Source of the DNA: Ignelater luminosus
Taxonomy: Eukaryota > Arthropoda > Insecta > Coleoptera > Elateridae
Length of the DNA: 64,000 nucleotides
Direction of reading: 5' to 3'
Assembly (NCBI GenBank): GCA_011009095.1
Contig: VTPC01000956.1
Coordinates: forward strand, 1-64,000
Shown here: one piece after another, positions 1-11,445 of the stretch
Layout: every line of letters starts with the position of its first letter
Position numbering within the stretch: the stretch's first letter is position 1
Notes under the pieces: generated by a model
Told to the model about the DNA's origin: nothing
Database searches by the model: none
Seen by the model: the letters and a program-made list of their open reading frames with translations, nothing else
Program-made: the position numbers and the translations under genes

Positions 1-1394
1 TTTTTTAATTTCATCATCTGTGGCAGTTCTATCTATCCCCAATATTTTATAATAGTCTTTACGTTTTGACTTTTTAAGTGCAAGCTTTGCATCTTGTAAC
101 AGTTTTTTATTTTCTCGACTCTTATCCATTTTACATGCCCTTTCATAATCTCGTACAGCATCTTCGTATTCTGCGAGATCCATATAACACTTGGCACGAC
201 GTAGAAGAGCTTTGAGGTAGGTTTCGTCTAAGTTTAATGCAGCTGTACAATCGGTGACAGCCTCTTTTAATTTGGTAAGCCGAGCCAATACCGTGGCACG
301 ATTGAAATATAATTTCGCATTAGTCTTTTTATTTAATGGATCGATGGCAAGAGCTTCTGTGTATAAATTAATTGCTTCTTGGAATTTACAGTTCTTGTAT
401 GCTTCGTTTCCTTCTTCTTTCTTCTTTTTCAATGCTTTTGCACGTTTGTATGCATCCATTGCTTTACTGTGATCTGGCGCTAAACGTAATACTTGCTGGA
501 AGTGGTTAACTGCACTATCTATGTTATCTTCGTAGAACAGGCATATACCTCGCACGTATATGGCATCTGCATTACCTCGGTCTATATGTAGGATGCCATT
601 TGCAATTTCTTGTGCTTCTTGGTATCTGAAAGACAAAGTAACATCAACTGAAGTTGTTAAAAAACGTGTAATGATATAATAATTGTTATAATCATCAGAT
701 TCTAAGTGTTCTATGTCCCTGCTGTGTTTGCAGTTAGGTCTAATGTAAACACAACTTGCAAGGACAACATAAAATTAAATATGTATAACAGATTAAATTT
801 TAACTAACCTAAATAAAAGATTAATTTGTAAATTTTTTTTATTACAAATGTTTTTGACACCATCGATACATACCTGCCAAGGAATGCCAAACATTCAGCC
901 TTTTGTATTTTGTAACGTGCACACGTAGATGCCTGATCCAAACACCTATCCATGCAATATACAACTTTCCTAAAATCTTTTTTGTCGTATGCCTTTTGAG
1001 CTTCAGATTCATACTGTTTTAAAATTTCTAAACTTCTAATTTCATTATTTATCGCAACATTTGTTGTGTCCAATTCTTTGACCTTTTTAACTGCTTGTTC
1101 TGCTGTCATGATATCTCCAAGAGCGATGCCACATTTAATAATGCGCTGATATCCTTTAATGAAGGACTGATCTAGTTGTACTGACTTACGGGCATCTTCG
1201 AGTGCATCACGGAAATTATTTAACATAATATAACATGCTGCCCGGTTACCATAATATGCAGCTGTCTCAGGACAGAGCTCGATGGCTTCAGTGTATAGAG
1301 GTAGAGCAGATCTGTATTGTTTAATCTTGAATAGTTGATTGCCATTTTCTTTTTTCAGTTCAGCAAGTCTGAAATTATAATAATTCTTTATCAT
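1..1394 (-). CDS. DNAJC7: DNAJC7/TPR2-like Hsp70-Hsp90 co-chaperone, 5' part of gene
   Basis: Two coding exons are visible: 874-1368 (possibly to 1394) and 1-625. They are joined across an intron with a GTATGT donor at 873-872 and a TTCAG acceptor at 627-626. The protein is a run of TPR helix pairs (for example [12 protein letters not shown] and [11 protein letters not shown]) followed by the linker [17 protein letters not shown]. That linker is the start of the J domain, which runs off the window edge, so the C-terminal third is missing here. In the family, TPR domains bind Hsp70 and Hsp90 and the J domain stimulates Hsp70 ATPase in the cytosol. Known DNAJC7 proteins have the same order and nearly the same spacing, with conserved stretches such as RKVVYCMDR and [11 protein letters not shown]. 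The ATG at 1394-1392 may not be the true start. A good acceptor (TTTCAG before 1368) suggests an upstream exon carrying a short acidic N-terminus, which I could not place. The family call is sure; the start is not. Confidence 0.85.
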
Positions 1395-2580
1395 TTATGT
1401 TTTATAGAAAATTTCACTTGGTATCTCAAACGAATTCCACAAGTTACATTTAATAGACCGGAAGGGTAACAAATTTGCAAATTGGGAACACAATAAGATT
1501 AAAATTATTAGCCTCTCCTCTTAGGCAAATACAATAAGAAATTACAATCACATTACTCCTCCCAAGTAATTTACGTTAAGTGTAGGAGGGTTAATGTATA
1601 TTATGGTTTCTATTATTTCTATTACAATAACTTTTCTTTTGGTTGAACAAGGAAACACAAAAAGTTTATATTTTTGCATTTAAAACAACTTAAGGAGGTT
1701 GCAGTGGTACAATCTGGAACACAAGTTTTATGTGTAATAAATATGTAAAAAGCAAATTTTAAAGACTAATTGATAAATTGATATTAATCATTTATTAACT
1801 AATATTGAATATTTAACCACTTCACACTATTATTTATCTGCAGCTTTAATTATTATCAAAGTTTTTATATGCATGGATTAATTTTTGCATAAAAACACAA
1901 AAATAAAAATAAGAAAAGTAAAAATTTTTTTGGAACGCACAATTATTCAAATATTAGTGTAGAAAATAAATTAAAATCTTATAGAAAAATAAAAATAATA
2001 AATCATTATTATCTACGTAAATTACTGCTTAAGATATTAATTAAACTGTCGATTTAGTCACTATGGAAACAGCAATATTGCATGCCATTCAATATTGGTC
2101 ATACTGATACTCATATATGGTGGTGATTGTCCAGGTGTTTATAGGAAATTCAATGTTAATTTTTGCTTATACTTGTATTATCTTCCCAATTGATTTTACA
2201 GCAATTATGTAAATACAGAAAAATGTTCACAATTACAAACTGCACAGGATAGGATTAATTTCATTTACATATTATTAACAAATTAAGTTTTATTATTGAT
2301 TTTTAATAAAATGTAAAGTGCTGTAATGTGAATGCTGTAATTTGGTAATTTTAATAAATGAGGTCTTTGGTCCCGTGGATTGACAGCCTGGTTCATTTGA
2401 ATCTCATCAGATACCTTAATTTCTTTTTCTTTTTTTTCAAATTTTTATTTTCTTCTTTTTGTAATGATTAAATACAATAAATTATTAATAAAATAAACAT
2501 TTGAAGAAGAATTTAAGACAAACCCACAAAAGTAACGTCTTAGCTTTTGTAGGGTAGACAACTTATTTTCTTCTGTATAC
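1395..2580. other. AT-rich upstream region of the DNAJC7-like gene
   Basis: No coding signal or clear repeat is visible in this stretch. It should hold the 5' UTR or first exon and promoter of the minus-strand DNAJC7-like gene, but no TATA box or initiator can be assigned with confidence. Confidence 0.4.
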
Positions 2581-2582
2581 AG

Positions 2583-2731
2583 GGTGTCCCAACGGTATGT
2601 GTTCAGAGGATAGCGTCGTTATTTGTAGAAATATTAAAAACTGTTACTAAGGAAAGTATTATTTTTGGCTACACAGGATGTTCCATAAGGGCATGGCACA
2701 TTGCCCAAGTATTCTTCAATGGAACACCCTA
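2583..2731. repeat. Short MITE-like relic with CAGGGTGTCCC ends
   Basis: The left end reads TACAGGGTGTCCCAAC (from about 2579) and the right end reads TGGAACACCCTATA, its approximate inverse. The roughly 150 bp between are unlike any gene. The ends match the terminal motif of several larger TA-flanked elements in this window, so it is probably a small non-autonomous member of the same IS630/Tc1-mariner-type group. Confidence 0.4.
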
Positions 2732-3261
2732 TATATTTTGTTATTTTCTTATTCCTTGTCCAATGCTGATTACAATGATATACCTTTATAGGGGCCTAAA
2801 CCAAACAGTTTTGGCATTATTCTACTTTTTATTGTAAAACATTGTCAAATATGCACGTGATTTTAAAAACCTTGTAGTGATAAATGTCAATCTTTAATCT
2901 TTAACAATGGTCAAATCAATTAAACAACCTCTTAATTCTTATTTTTACACCAAAGACATTCTATTTACAATAAATGATTTTTTGCCGACTGTGCAATTCT
3001 AATCAAGTATGCACTGTATTTTTTGTGATTAGTTGCAATCAATATAGGCAAAAAAATAGCAACCAAGAGATTGCGCTCGAGTTTGTAAATATGGTTAAAA
3101 AAGGGTGATCATAATCAACAGTCAGCTGTAATATTCGACTACAAGTGAGGTTTTTTTTATTATAGTTGTTTAGTGTTTTTGTGAAGCCAAGTAAAATAAA
3201 ATAAAAATTTGTGTGTGAGTTTTGCATTTTATATTCTCTTACTTATAAGTGTCTAGGGGAG

Positions 3262-3382
3262 GTTAGTCTAGCGATGATATGCTAATGAAAAAAGTTGTAA
3301 TTGGTTGACATCTGACAATTGTTTACATGTCAACCAATCAGCAGATTTTTCATTAGCATAACATTGCTAGGCTAACTGTTTT
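3262..3382. repeat. Foldback (palindromic) element of about 120 bp
   Basis: The left arm begins GTTAGTCTAGCGATGATATG and includes GCTAATGAAAAAA and ATTGGTTGACAT. The right arm is its inverse, with ATGTCAACCAATCAG, TTTTTCATTAGCATA and GCTAGGCTAAC. Only a few loop bases separate the arms. It is typical of a small hairpin MITE; no target duplication was identified. Confidence 0.6.
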
Positions 3383-5040
3383 TAAATACAAGCAATGTTG
3401 TTTTAAGTTAAAATTTATACCTTTTAAACGCAGATTAAATCTAACAATCATTTTATTGTAATTGATAGGTAGTAATAAATTATTTCTGGTGATATTTGTG
3501 TTGTGCACTTTATTAAAACTTTTTATTCCTATTTTGTGTTTACAGTTTTGTTAGTTTTAAGTTTCATAACATCACATTTCTTGCTTATTAAAATAATGTT
3601 AAAATCACAAATTACAGTAACCAAGATATTTTTATAACAATTTGCAAGAAAGGTTATAATTATGTAATAATCACCCTCAAACTAGTTCTATAAATTTTCA
3701 ATAGAGGTCATTACCGTCGTGTTTTTCTCCCATACAAGCAGCATGAAAAAAAAAGCATTTACAGCTTACTGCTTGTCATGTATAACAAAAAAGAATATTC
3801 TTGATGAGTATTCACAGTTACCATCGACTCCAATCTTAGCTTTACAAGGTTGCAAAAACATAACGTTCACTAATTATACAAGGGCTGATGAGAAGTATGA
3901 TGACATTTCACAACAAATAATTGAATAACGCCAAAGACTCTATACTGCTGCGACCAGTAATTACTAAGAAGCAAAAAAGAACCATTAAGATGTACAGAGT
4001 GTGTTAGTTGTTCCATGTAAAGTCAGGAAATTGGATTTCATCTTTCTCAACTGCCCTCTAAAAAAAGGTTTATAGCTAAAATCACAGTAAGTATTTCTAA
4101 AAACAAAGGCACGGTTTCTACTCTCCTTTCACTAACTAATGAAGCTTCTTTAAAACTTTAAAGAAGTATAGCTTTATCTGATCTTAACAAGAAGAAAAAG
4201 AACAAAATTGGTCGCCATGGTTAATTAGAGACTGTTTAAGTTTAATGATGAGAACAGAAACCGACTCAACATATTTAGTTTTGCGCTATTAAAGCTGTAC
4301 ATTTACAAACTTCCTTAACTATGGAAGTTGGATAGCATTTCAGAACAAATAAGTGAATAATGCCAAAACTGTGCATAGACCCACAATATAATGCTTATAC
4401 TATTGCATTCAGCAATGAATACAGAATAAGATTTTAAAATATACAAGATGTCCCATTCTAAAAAAAATGAATAAAATGTCTCGCGCTTTTCGACTACCTT
4501 GTATAAAAGAGATGTAATTAAAATTTTAATATCCATTTATAAAGATTGACGTTTGTCAATTTGTTTTTGAAACCAAATGTTGTACTCTGTTCAAATGCTT
4601 TAAAACCTGAATTCAAAATTTAGACAACTATCTTAAGTTATGTAACTGGTACGTCTCACTTATTAGTTTTTATATTTGTGAGTCGCATGTATTATTTGAC
4701 AGTTGTCATTTTGAAATTAATATTTGTCTATTAATGAAAAATCTTAAAAATGTTTATTCATTAGTATAAACTTTTTACTTTTACAAATAATCTTTATTGA
4801 AAAATGAACTATCTAATATAATGTTAAATTAAATGTTCTAATTGTCAATTTTAGAGCTGTTTGACACTATGCTAAATTTTCTAAAAACTTTTGTACAAAT
4901 TAACTTTTTACCCATTTTCGGTCGTTGCAAACAAGAGTTTACATCGAAATTTTTGGCAACAAAATTTTTATAGAACAGGTTCTAAAAATTGGTAACTTTC
5001 TTGCAGAAAATGCACAGAAAACGTGAGCGCATCCATGAGC
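3383..5040. other. AT-rich intergenic stretch without recognised genes
   Basis: Only short chance open frames are present. Two related short segments (near 3895-3950 and 4318-4385, sharing CAACAAATAATTGAATAA-like text) suggest an old local duplication or repeat. A CATTCTAAAAAA-type repeat end lies near 4440. No gene could be supported. Confidence 0.35.
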
Positions 5041-5079
5041 AAACCGGCGTCAGCTGATCGTCTCCAACTGCTTGCTTCC

Positions 5080-5250
5080 CTATTATTTGAGATTATGTTT
5101 ACGAGTCCCATTAACGATTGATACTGCCCACGCCTCTCCCAATCGATTTATTTGAGAATACTTCGTTTAGATTACATTCGAACTGGACCAGCATAATGCA
5201 GTGGAGCACCATCTTGCTAATACCATAAGAGTATTGCTAGGTAGGTCCGA
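5080..5250 (-). pseudogene. Decayed DDE transposase fragment (IS630/Tc1-mariner type)
   Basis: One minus-strand frame between about 5245 and 5080 reads WY-stop-QDGAPLHYAGPVRM, followed by IDWERRG. This matches the QDGAPPH and WIGRRG blocks around the second catalytic aspartate of insect DDE_3-type transposases. In-frame stops (after WY, after RM and before IDWERRG) show it is dead. It is too short to place in a family. It probably belongs to an older insertion than the 5585-6682 element just to its right, which carries its own matching region. Confidence 0.5.
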
Positions 5251-5584
5251 GTCTTTGTCGTTTGGAAACAAGGCCGCCAATGCCAGAATAAGGTCGTCGC
5301 TTTGTAAGACTAGACAACGTTGTTTCGTTAAAGCCCTCTAAAAAAGCAACATTTAATTTAATATTATATCAAATAGTTCATTTTTATACAATTTAATTGT
5401 TAAAAAATAACAAAATATAGTGTTCCATTTAAAGAAACTTAAGCAATATGTGCCACTCTTTAATGGAACACCCTGTGTAACTGAAAATAATTTTAGAAAG
5501 TACAGACAATTGTCTTGTACAACTTTTTTTAGTAAGTGTTCGATATTTTTACAAATAATGACTGTACAATCTGTAAAAGAAATA

Positions 5585-6682
5585 AGGGGTCTTTCAATAA
5601 GGACGCCTGATCTTTAAAATTAAATTAAGAGTTGTATGTGAGGTACAGCGAAAATCTTTATTGCTACTTGAAGTACATTCAATGGCATTATGTTTTAAAG
5701 ATAATATTGGTCAAAAGACCTCCGCGGAATCGTTTGCAGGAGTCGATCTTGAGAAACCCAATTTGCGATGATTTCTCGGCTTAAATCGAGCTGGATTTCA
5801 GCAATGGTTCGAATGATGTTCTCTGGATCTCCAGGTCATTAATTGTTGCTGGCTTATTAGCGTAGACCATTTAACGTAGCCCCAAAGAAAAATGTCTAAG
5901 GATGTTAAATCACACGACCTTGCTGGCCAATTGATGTCACCTCTTCGCGACCGGGAAGCTTTTCCCCCAATAACTGCACTGTGTCACCCGCTGTGTGGCA
6001 CGTTGCGCTGTCTTGTTTGCAACTGAAGTAAAAAAAAATTCGTTATCTCTCGATACCTCTTGCCGTTGACATGTATCGTGGTTCCTCTCGCGTTTCGGAA
6101 GATGCCGCCCGACCAAAATCCACACCAGATTACAAGTTTCCCTGAATGCAAAGAAAGCTCCTGTAACTGTTGTGGATTGGCATCGTCCCAGATTCGACAA
6201 TTTTGCTTGTTAACGAAGTCATTAAGCCAAAAACACGCTTCATCGCTGAAAATTATTTTTTCACCAAAATTGGTATCCGTTACCAACTGCTCTAGGATCC
6301 AGTTAGTAAACGTCCGACGTATTGTGGCTTTAGTTCCTGGGTCAGTTGAATTTTGTATGGATGAAAGCCCAAGTCTTTCCGTAAAATTTGCCAGGTTGAA
6401 GTCACGGAAAGACCAACTTCTTGTGAACGACGAAAAACTGAGAGGTTTCGGTTCTCACGCACACTTTCTGCAACAACAGCAATATTCTCGTTCGACCGAA
6501 CGTTTCGGCGACGCACAAGCACTGCTCGTTAGCAACTGAACCGGTTTTCTTTAAAAGTTTGTGATTAGTCGCTGAATTGCGCTCCCAAAATACAAATCGA
6601 CGTGTTCTTGCATTTTTCCGAAAAATTATTTTCGTGGGAGTCATTCAGTTTCAGTTTATTTAATTTCCTTTGGGCCACCCTG
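5585..6682 (-). mobile_element. Degenerate IS630/Tc1-mariner-type DNA transposon (about 1.1 kb)
   Basis: A transposase-derived reading runs on the minus strand through most of the element. At the right it ends in a CTACAGGGTGGCCC-like sequence (6685-6672), at the left in TAAGGGGTCTTTCAATAAGG. The two ends are only loosely inverse, so the exact limits, and a TA target pair at 5583-5584 and 6683-6684, are tentative. An AATAAA-like signal follows the transposase near its 3' end. It is probably a whole element that has decayed in place. Confidence 0.6.
5660..6644 (-). pseudogene. DDE_3-type transposase pseudogene, nearly full length
   Basis: The N-terminal part (6644-6292) holds a helix-turn-helix region with SVRENRNLSVFRRSQEVGLS and STWQILRKDLGFHPYK. 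The catalytic part (6286-5984) holds IIFSDEACFWLND, VNKQNCRIW, LVIWCGFWSGGI and VNGKRYREI, which fit the first-aspartate region of the family. A DSATCHTA-like block (second aspartate) and a C-terminal NWVSxxDSCKRFRGG-like block follow in other frames down to about 5690. The reading shifts frame at least three times and has stops, so it is not active. Such elements normally encode about 340-360 residues, so little length is lost. The plus-strand open frames here are antisense shadows. Confidence 0.7.
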
Positions 6683-6684
6683 TA

Positions 6685-9600
6685 GAAGCTTTAGGTCTGG
6701 CTTGGGAAAGATCTCACTAGCTTAAATTGTAAAACAGTGATTTGGTGTATTGAGATGTGGATTCAAATCCCACACAAGATTTAAAGTTTTCTGTATGTAT
6801 TACAAAATTATATACATCTAGGAAAACGGCAACAGGAAATGGACCAAGGAAAGAACCAGTCCAACATTTTCTTTTTTGCAGTTGCTACACAATCTTATAG
6901 TAAAAAATGTGTTGTTCTAAGTCTTGAGCTATCAATACAGGAAATATCTAACTTTCAATATATGAAAAGGAAGAGCAACATCAAGCTCTTAATACGTATA
7001 TAAAATCTCAACAGTTCAAACACTTCAAAATGCTGTATTTTAAAACAATGAAAATTCGTTCTGCAGTCTAATTATGATTTAAGCAAAACGCTTATAATAA
7101 AATGCAACTATGCAAATTAACACTTTTGATCACCTCACTTTTAATTACTGCACTTTATTTATAACACATCATATGTACCCTGGGTGCTATAAATATTTTT
7201 TGAGATTAATCCTATTATAATCTACTGACCTTCTTCTATTATTATTTAAGGTCAGTCTAAAGAATATGTTCTCTAACATGAATATACAGTTTTTCTCTGC
7301 CAATATTTATTTTTTTTGTTATATTTTCTTGTAGCATTATATCCTTTTCAGAAATTTCCACTTTACATTAAAACCTTTTCAAGATTTTCTTCACAGCATT
7401 CCATGCTTGAAAAAAGTACACATTATAATCCTGTTAGTATGATCAACTCTGTTTGAAACATCCATGATTAGCAATCTCTAATTACCCCTCTTATTTTTTT
7501 CCAAAAATGACCAGAGGCGAGTACAAATTTTTTGTTTCCAAGTTGACAATAAAAAAACTAAAATTATTAGGGTAATCCAAAATTTTCGATACCTGCAGTT
7601 TCACATCAATTGAATAAGTAAATGTGCCAATGGCCACTTCTATTTTCTAATTTATAATACATGAGTAATGTAGAAAATTAAAAATTTAATAGATTTAAGA
7701 GAAATGTTATAGTATGTTTGCCCATCTTGCTGTAAGAACAAATAACAAAAAGAATAATAGTTAATATGTAAAAAAACATAATTGTAAACAAAGCAAAAAA
7801 AATTATATTGGCTAGGATATTAATAAACCTTTAATTTAATTTTAACAAGCATGGGGAATTTGATAACCTAACAATTTCAACTTTGTGTTTACATAACTTT
7901 TAATTTATTTTTCTTATTTAAAAAAAAGATCAAAATATCACCTAAATGTTATAATTATTTACTGTTAAAATAAATCTTGGGTAGACCAAAAGTTAAATTT
8001 TTATTTACTTATTTTCTTTAATAAACATCATATTAATAATCAATAATCAATTTTTTACAAAAAATATTAATTCTTAAAATAATTTATTATAATAATAAGT
8101 TCCATTTCTTCTCACATTGTATACATAACAATTAAATTAATAATAATAAATAGATACTATAAGTATTAACACTGTAAGGTATGAAATTATTGATACAGGT
8201 GGTTCCTATTATTAACACTTCACTTCATAAATCACACAATAGGAATAAAGCACTAAAATATCAAAAATTCTTAAAACAAACAATGTATTAACATAGCATT
8301 TAAACAATTCAGGCCTCGTCAACACATGTTCTAATTGTTGGATTGATGTAAGATTTTGCAGAACATAATTTTTTATAAAATGACACCATATAAGAGGATG
8401 TCCAACAAAAAAATTCACTTATATGAATTTAGACCACGCTGAAGATTATATTGACAATAATGAAAACAAATTCATATTCATTTGTTTCATTTAAAAAATG
8501 ACAAACCAAATAGTTACATTGTGACAGTTAACTAACCTTCAAAACTATTACTGCCACCGACAATTATCAGAAAAACTCAAAATATTTATGCTCAATGCTC
8601 ATATCATTCACAAAATTACTTAAAATAATGGGACAATCTAATAAGAACTAAGCATTGGAACTTTATTAAGAGCAACAACCTTTCAGCTAATCTTATTATA
8701 TCAATAAATACACCTAGCAAATCACAATTCAATAATATAAATACTGCATGCTAAAAGACTTACGAGATTTCCATACCTTTTTGAAGTCTGCATATTGTAT
8801 TATTGAATAGGAAACTAACACAAACATTTGACCACTGCTATTTCCGGCATATTTTGTAAATAACTCCAAAAGAATTTTAAAAACACTTATAACCGTTTCC
8901 CTCGCTTACTCTAAAAATATAAACACAAATCCTCTCCAATAATAAGGTTGTAATTTCTGACAAGGTCATTAACACTTATACTGAATTGTCTCAAAAAAAT
9001 TCCAATGCTTTGTAATAATTCCTTTTTGTATACAATAGAATTCATTATGTGACATACGATTCGCTAAAAGCAGTTTCTGGATTATTTGCAGGGTCTTCCA
9101 AATTTAGCATTGTCATGAGGATGAATTTTTTAAAATGTTGACGTTTAATTTTTCATTGACAATTAAATCTTATAACAAAAAAGACTAACGGTAATCTGAT
9201 TATCAGTAGGCTGTTGATGAATCATCCTTGCTATCTGTGTATTTCAGCTTTTTTTTTATTTTAATGTATATGGACATTTCGTAGGTGAAACAGGTTCCTC
9301 CTTGCATATTTGCCATTTCATATTTCAACATATAAGAATAATGTGCGTTTTTCTTATAATGCATTTTTTCACAGAATCCAAAAATATTATGATTATCATA
9401 TATCAATACTAAAAGAAAGTTCTAGAACAGATAACAATTTAAATAATGTCACATGGTTGGAAATATCGTTACACAACTTGGTCCAAGGTTTACAACCCTC
9501 TTTAAGTTTAATTTGATTTGTTGTTTACTTATACCATATCTATCTTGTACATAAAAGTGATTTGAATCAGGATATTTTCGATAACAGAGTATATAAATAA

Positions 9601-9732
9601 CAACAAAACAGGAAAATATACCCGGAAACGTCAATTTTATAAAACACAATTTCCTGAAACAAATCTCATCACCTAACCTTATTAGAATGTGCATTAACTA
9701 TTGGTTAAATAAATAAATACAAAAATTAAATC
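6685..9732. other. Long AT-rich intergenic region without recognised genes
   Basis: About 3 kb lie between the transposon and the small membrane-protein gene. I found no exon-like reading with conserved text, no tRNA and no clear TIR element. A 23-codon minus-strand frame near 9059-9128 (ending PETAFSESYVT) looks protein-like but has no supporting acceptor, so it is not called. Confidence 0.35.
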
Positions 9733-10089
9733 TTACTGTTCTGGATTATTAGGTATAATTTCTTCAGTATCGTTGCATTCCATACTCAATTCGTCTACCA
9801 CGTCCACCATCTTGCACGTCAAGAACTTGCAATTTTGGTTAATGCGAATGAAGTCGCCACAATCGTTGCTGGATTCGAGGGTTGTTGACGTCAAATAATA
9901 GGGGCGTGGTGAGTGCCTCTTTGAGTGTTTCCATTCGTTTCTTTTTTCACCTCTACATTCTACCAGAAATTTGCGGGAAGTTTCAAAAATTAAAATAAAT
10001 AAAATGTAAAGAAATAAAGCGTAAAACAAAAATTTGGCAACACTTATCCAAATTAAACCGTTAATTTGACTTAAAACAAAAGAAATCAT
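9733..10089 (-). CDS. Small single-pass membrane protein, 118 residues, unrecognised
   Basis: A single uninterrupted frame runs from ATG at 10089 to TAA at 9733. The protein starts MISFVLSQINGL and has one strongly hydrophobic segment at about residues 12-36 (LIWISVAKFLFYALFLYILF), followed by a basic region (RGEKRNEWKHSKRHSPRP). The tail is acidic and cysteine-containing, with four Cys at roughly CRGE, NDCGD, NCKFLTCKM and MECND. The layout fits a signal anchor or type I/II single-pass protein with the tail on one side of a membrane. I do not recognise the family. Its start lies 43 bp from the oppositely directed CFAP119-like gene, so the two probably share a promoter. No intron is needed. 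The open frame is long for such AT-rich DNA, which supports a real gene, but without homology it remains a prediction. Confidence 0.55.
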   Translation of the reverse strand: MISFVLSQINGLIWISVAKFLFYALFLYILFILIFETSRKFLVECRGEKRNEWKHSKRHSPRPYYLTSTTLESSNDCGDFIRINQNCKFLTCKMVDVVDELSMECNDTEEIIPNNPEQ

Positions 10090-10132
10090 GACATAATAGA
10101 AAAAAATTCAAAATTTTTTATAGTTTTATAAA
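10090..10132. promoter_or_regulatory. Very short divergent promoter region between two genes
   Basis: Only 43 bp separate the two start codons. The sequence is almost all A/T, with TATAGTTTTATAAA just before the plus-strand ATG. Transcription start sites must lie here or inside the opposing gene, so shared or overlapping promoters are likely. Confidence 0.45.
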
Positions 10133-11074
10133 ATGCCTGACAAAAAATTATTTGAAGCTGTCAATAAAAATGTTAACAAGTTTGAAGTAAGACTTGAAAA
10201 TTATATTGTTCCTTCATTACAAACAAATAAATTAAATAGAATCCGTGACAATGAACAAAATGATGTTAAAAACAGCACAACAGAAGAAAATAAAAACAAT
10301 GAACCAGAAAAGAAACGAGCTTCAAAGACAGCTGACGATGAAACACCAGAGGAAAGAGCTATTCGAATTAGAAATGAGATAGTCAGCAGATATTCTGTCT
10401 TTGCAGATAGGCAGGTTAAGGAACCACCAAGATTGTGTATGTGGTTTTATATGGCAGAAAAAGATGTTGAAGATTTATTAAATATTACTACTACAGAAGA
10501 TATTAGAAAGACAATTGGTAAAAATGGAAATTTGATAAAGTCTATATATTCAGCTTCTAAAATAGTTAATTTTGCAGATGATAAAATGGAATCAGAATAT
10601 CCAAAAGGGATTAGTAGAGTACTAGCTATAGAATTAATGTATTCAGTTGTTAGATTTTGCCAAAAATGCAGTTTCAATTTAGCACAATCTGGAGCCTTAC
10701 TATCTATATTTTATTTAGTGCATGAATACTTCCTAAGTTCTCTTCATACAAGTGCTGAAAATATTTACAACTTTTTTAAAGAATATATGCTACTACACTG
10801 CTTTGAAGTAATTTGAAATATCTTATATTTTTTATGATTTTATTGAACAAAAATATAATTTCAGTGTCCACCTGACAGTATGAAACTCTTTAGTTACAAA
10901 GAAAGCACACATATTGTTCGATATTTTTGCTCACTCTATTTACGAAATCTACCTTTAATACGATTACTAACTTTACCAAGTTTTGGTTTTGTTTTAAACT
11001 ATGAAATACCACCAGACCCATTTGAAGAAATGGGAAAGAAAGGAAAAAATGGCAAGGGAAAGAAGAAGAAGTAG
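10133..11074 (+). CDS. CFAP119: CLAMP-family ciliary protein (C1a-32/CFAP119-like), two exons
   Basis: Exon 1 is 10133-10807 and exon 2 is 10865-11074. The intron has a GTAATT donor directly after codon GAA and a TTTCAG acceptor, phase 0, giving 294 residues. The first 100 residues are charged and low in order (KKRASKTADDETPEERA). From about residue 160 the protein reads ISRVLAIELMYSVVRFCQKC, ALLSIFYLVHEYF, NFFKEYMLLHCFECPPDSMK, LFSYKESTHIVRYF and LYLRNLPLIRLL. This order matches the CLAMP domain (flagellar C1a complex subunit C1a-32; CFAP119/CCDC189 in vertebrates), known from the central-pair apparatus of motile cilia. In an insect that implies sperm flagella or chordotonal cilia; this use is inferred. 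The C-terminus is a lysine-rich tail (GKKGKNGKGKKKK). The family call rests on remembered consensus, so orthology to CFAP119 itself is less sure than family membership. Confidence 0.75.
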
Positions 11075-11173
11075 TAACATAGGAAAAAAACATCAATCTA
11101 TACCAATATGTCCTTATTATTATTACAATTAGTATTAGATATTGTCCTCAGAGTATAAAATATTACAGAAAAA

Positions 11174-11179
11174 AATAAA
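11174..11179 (+). terminator. Poly(A) signal AATAAA of the CLAMP-family gene
   Basis: AATAAA lies about 100 bp after the plus-strand stop codon and about 110 bp before the stop codon of the converging coiled-coil gene. The two 3' ends are therefore very close and may overlap. Confidence 0.6.
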
Positions 11180-11289
11180 GAGATACAATATAACCTAATG
11201 TACACACTCATACTATTAATAACTAAGTTGACTATTTTATATATAATTAGAAAAGAAAAGTAAATAATAAATACTATTATATAAATATA

Positions 11290-11445
11290 TTACTGGTCTC
11301 TTGTTACTACATAGTCGTTGCCTATCATTTTGCTCTGCCAGAACTTGTTTGATTTCTGAAGTTCCTCATTTATACTTTCAACTTTCTTCAGGCAGTGGTT
11401 TAAAAGTGAAGAATCTTCTTCTACAAATTGTTCTTCATTATACTC
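11290..11445 (-). CDS. Last coding exon of the coiled-coil gene
   Basis: It reads EYNEEQFVEEDSSLLNHCLK... to KMIGNDYVVTRDQ and a TAA at 11292-11290. It follows an AAG acceptor after an AT-rich tract. It is helical and acidic at first. No canonical AATAAA was found just below it; a variant TATAAA lies near 11235, inside the 3' flank of the converging CLAMP-family gene. Confidence 0.6.
   Translation of the reverse strand, partial: EYNEEQFVEEDSSLLNHCLKKVESINEELQKSNKFWQSKMIGNDYVVTRDQ

Noticed and set aside
3719-3928. 69-codon plus-strand frame
   Set aside because: Part of a locally repeated AT-rich segment; no homology or gene structure.
6060-6539. 159-codon plus-strand open frame
   Set aside because: It is antisense to the DDE transposase remnant, whose minus-strand reading shows recognisable motifs; the plus frame has none.
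9059-9128. 23-codon minus frame ending PETAFSESYVT
   Set aside because: Protein-like composition, but no splice acceptor or partner exon found and too short to call.
9449-9694. 81-codon minus-strand frame
   Set aside because: Starts and ends without gene signals, no motifs, and lies in AT-rich spacer just below the 9733 stop.
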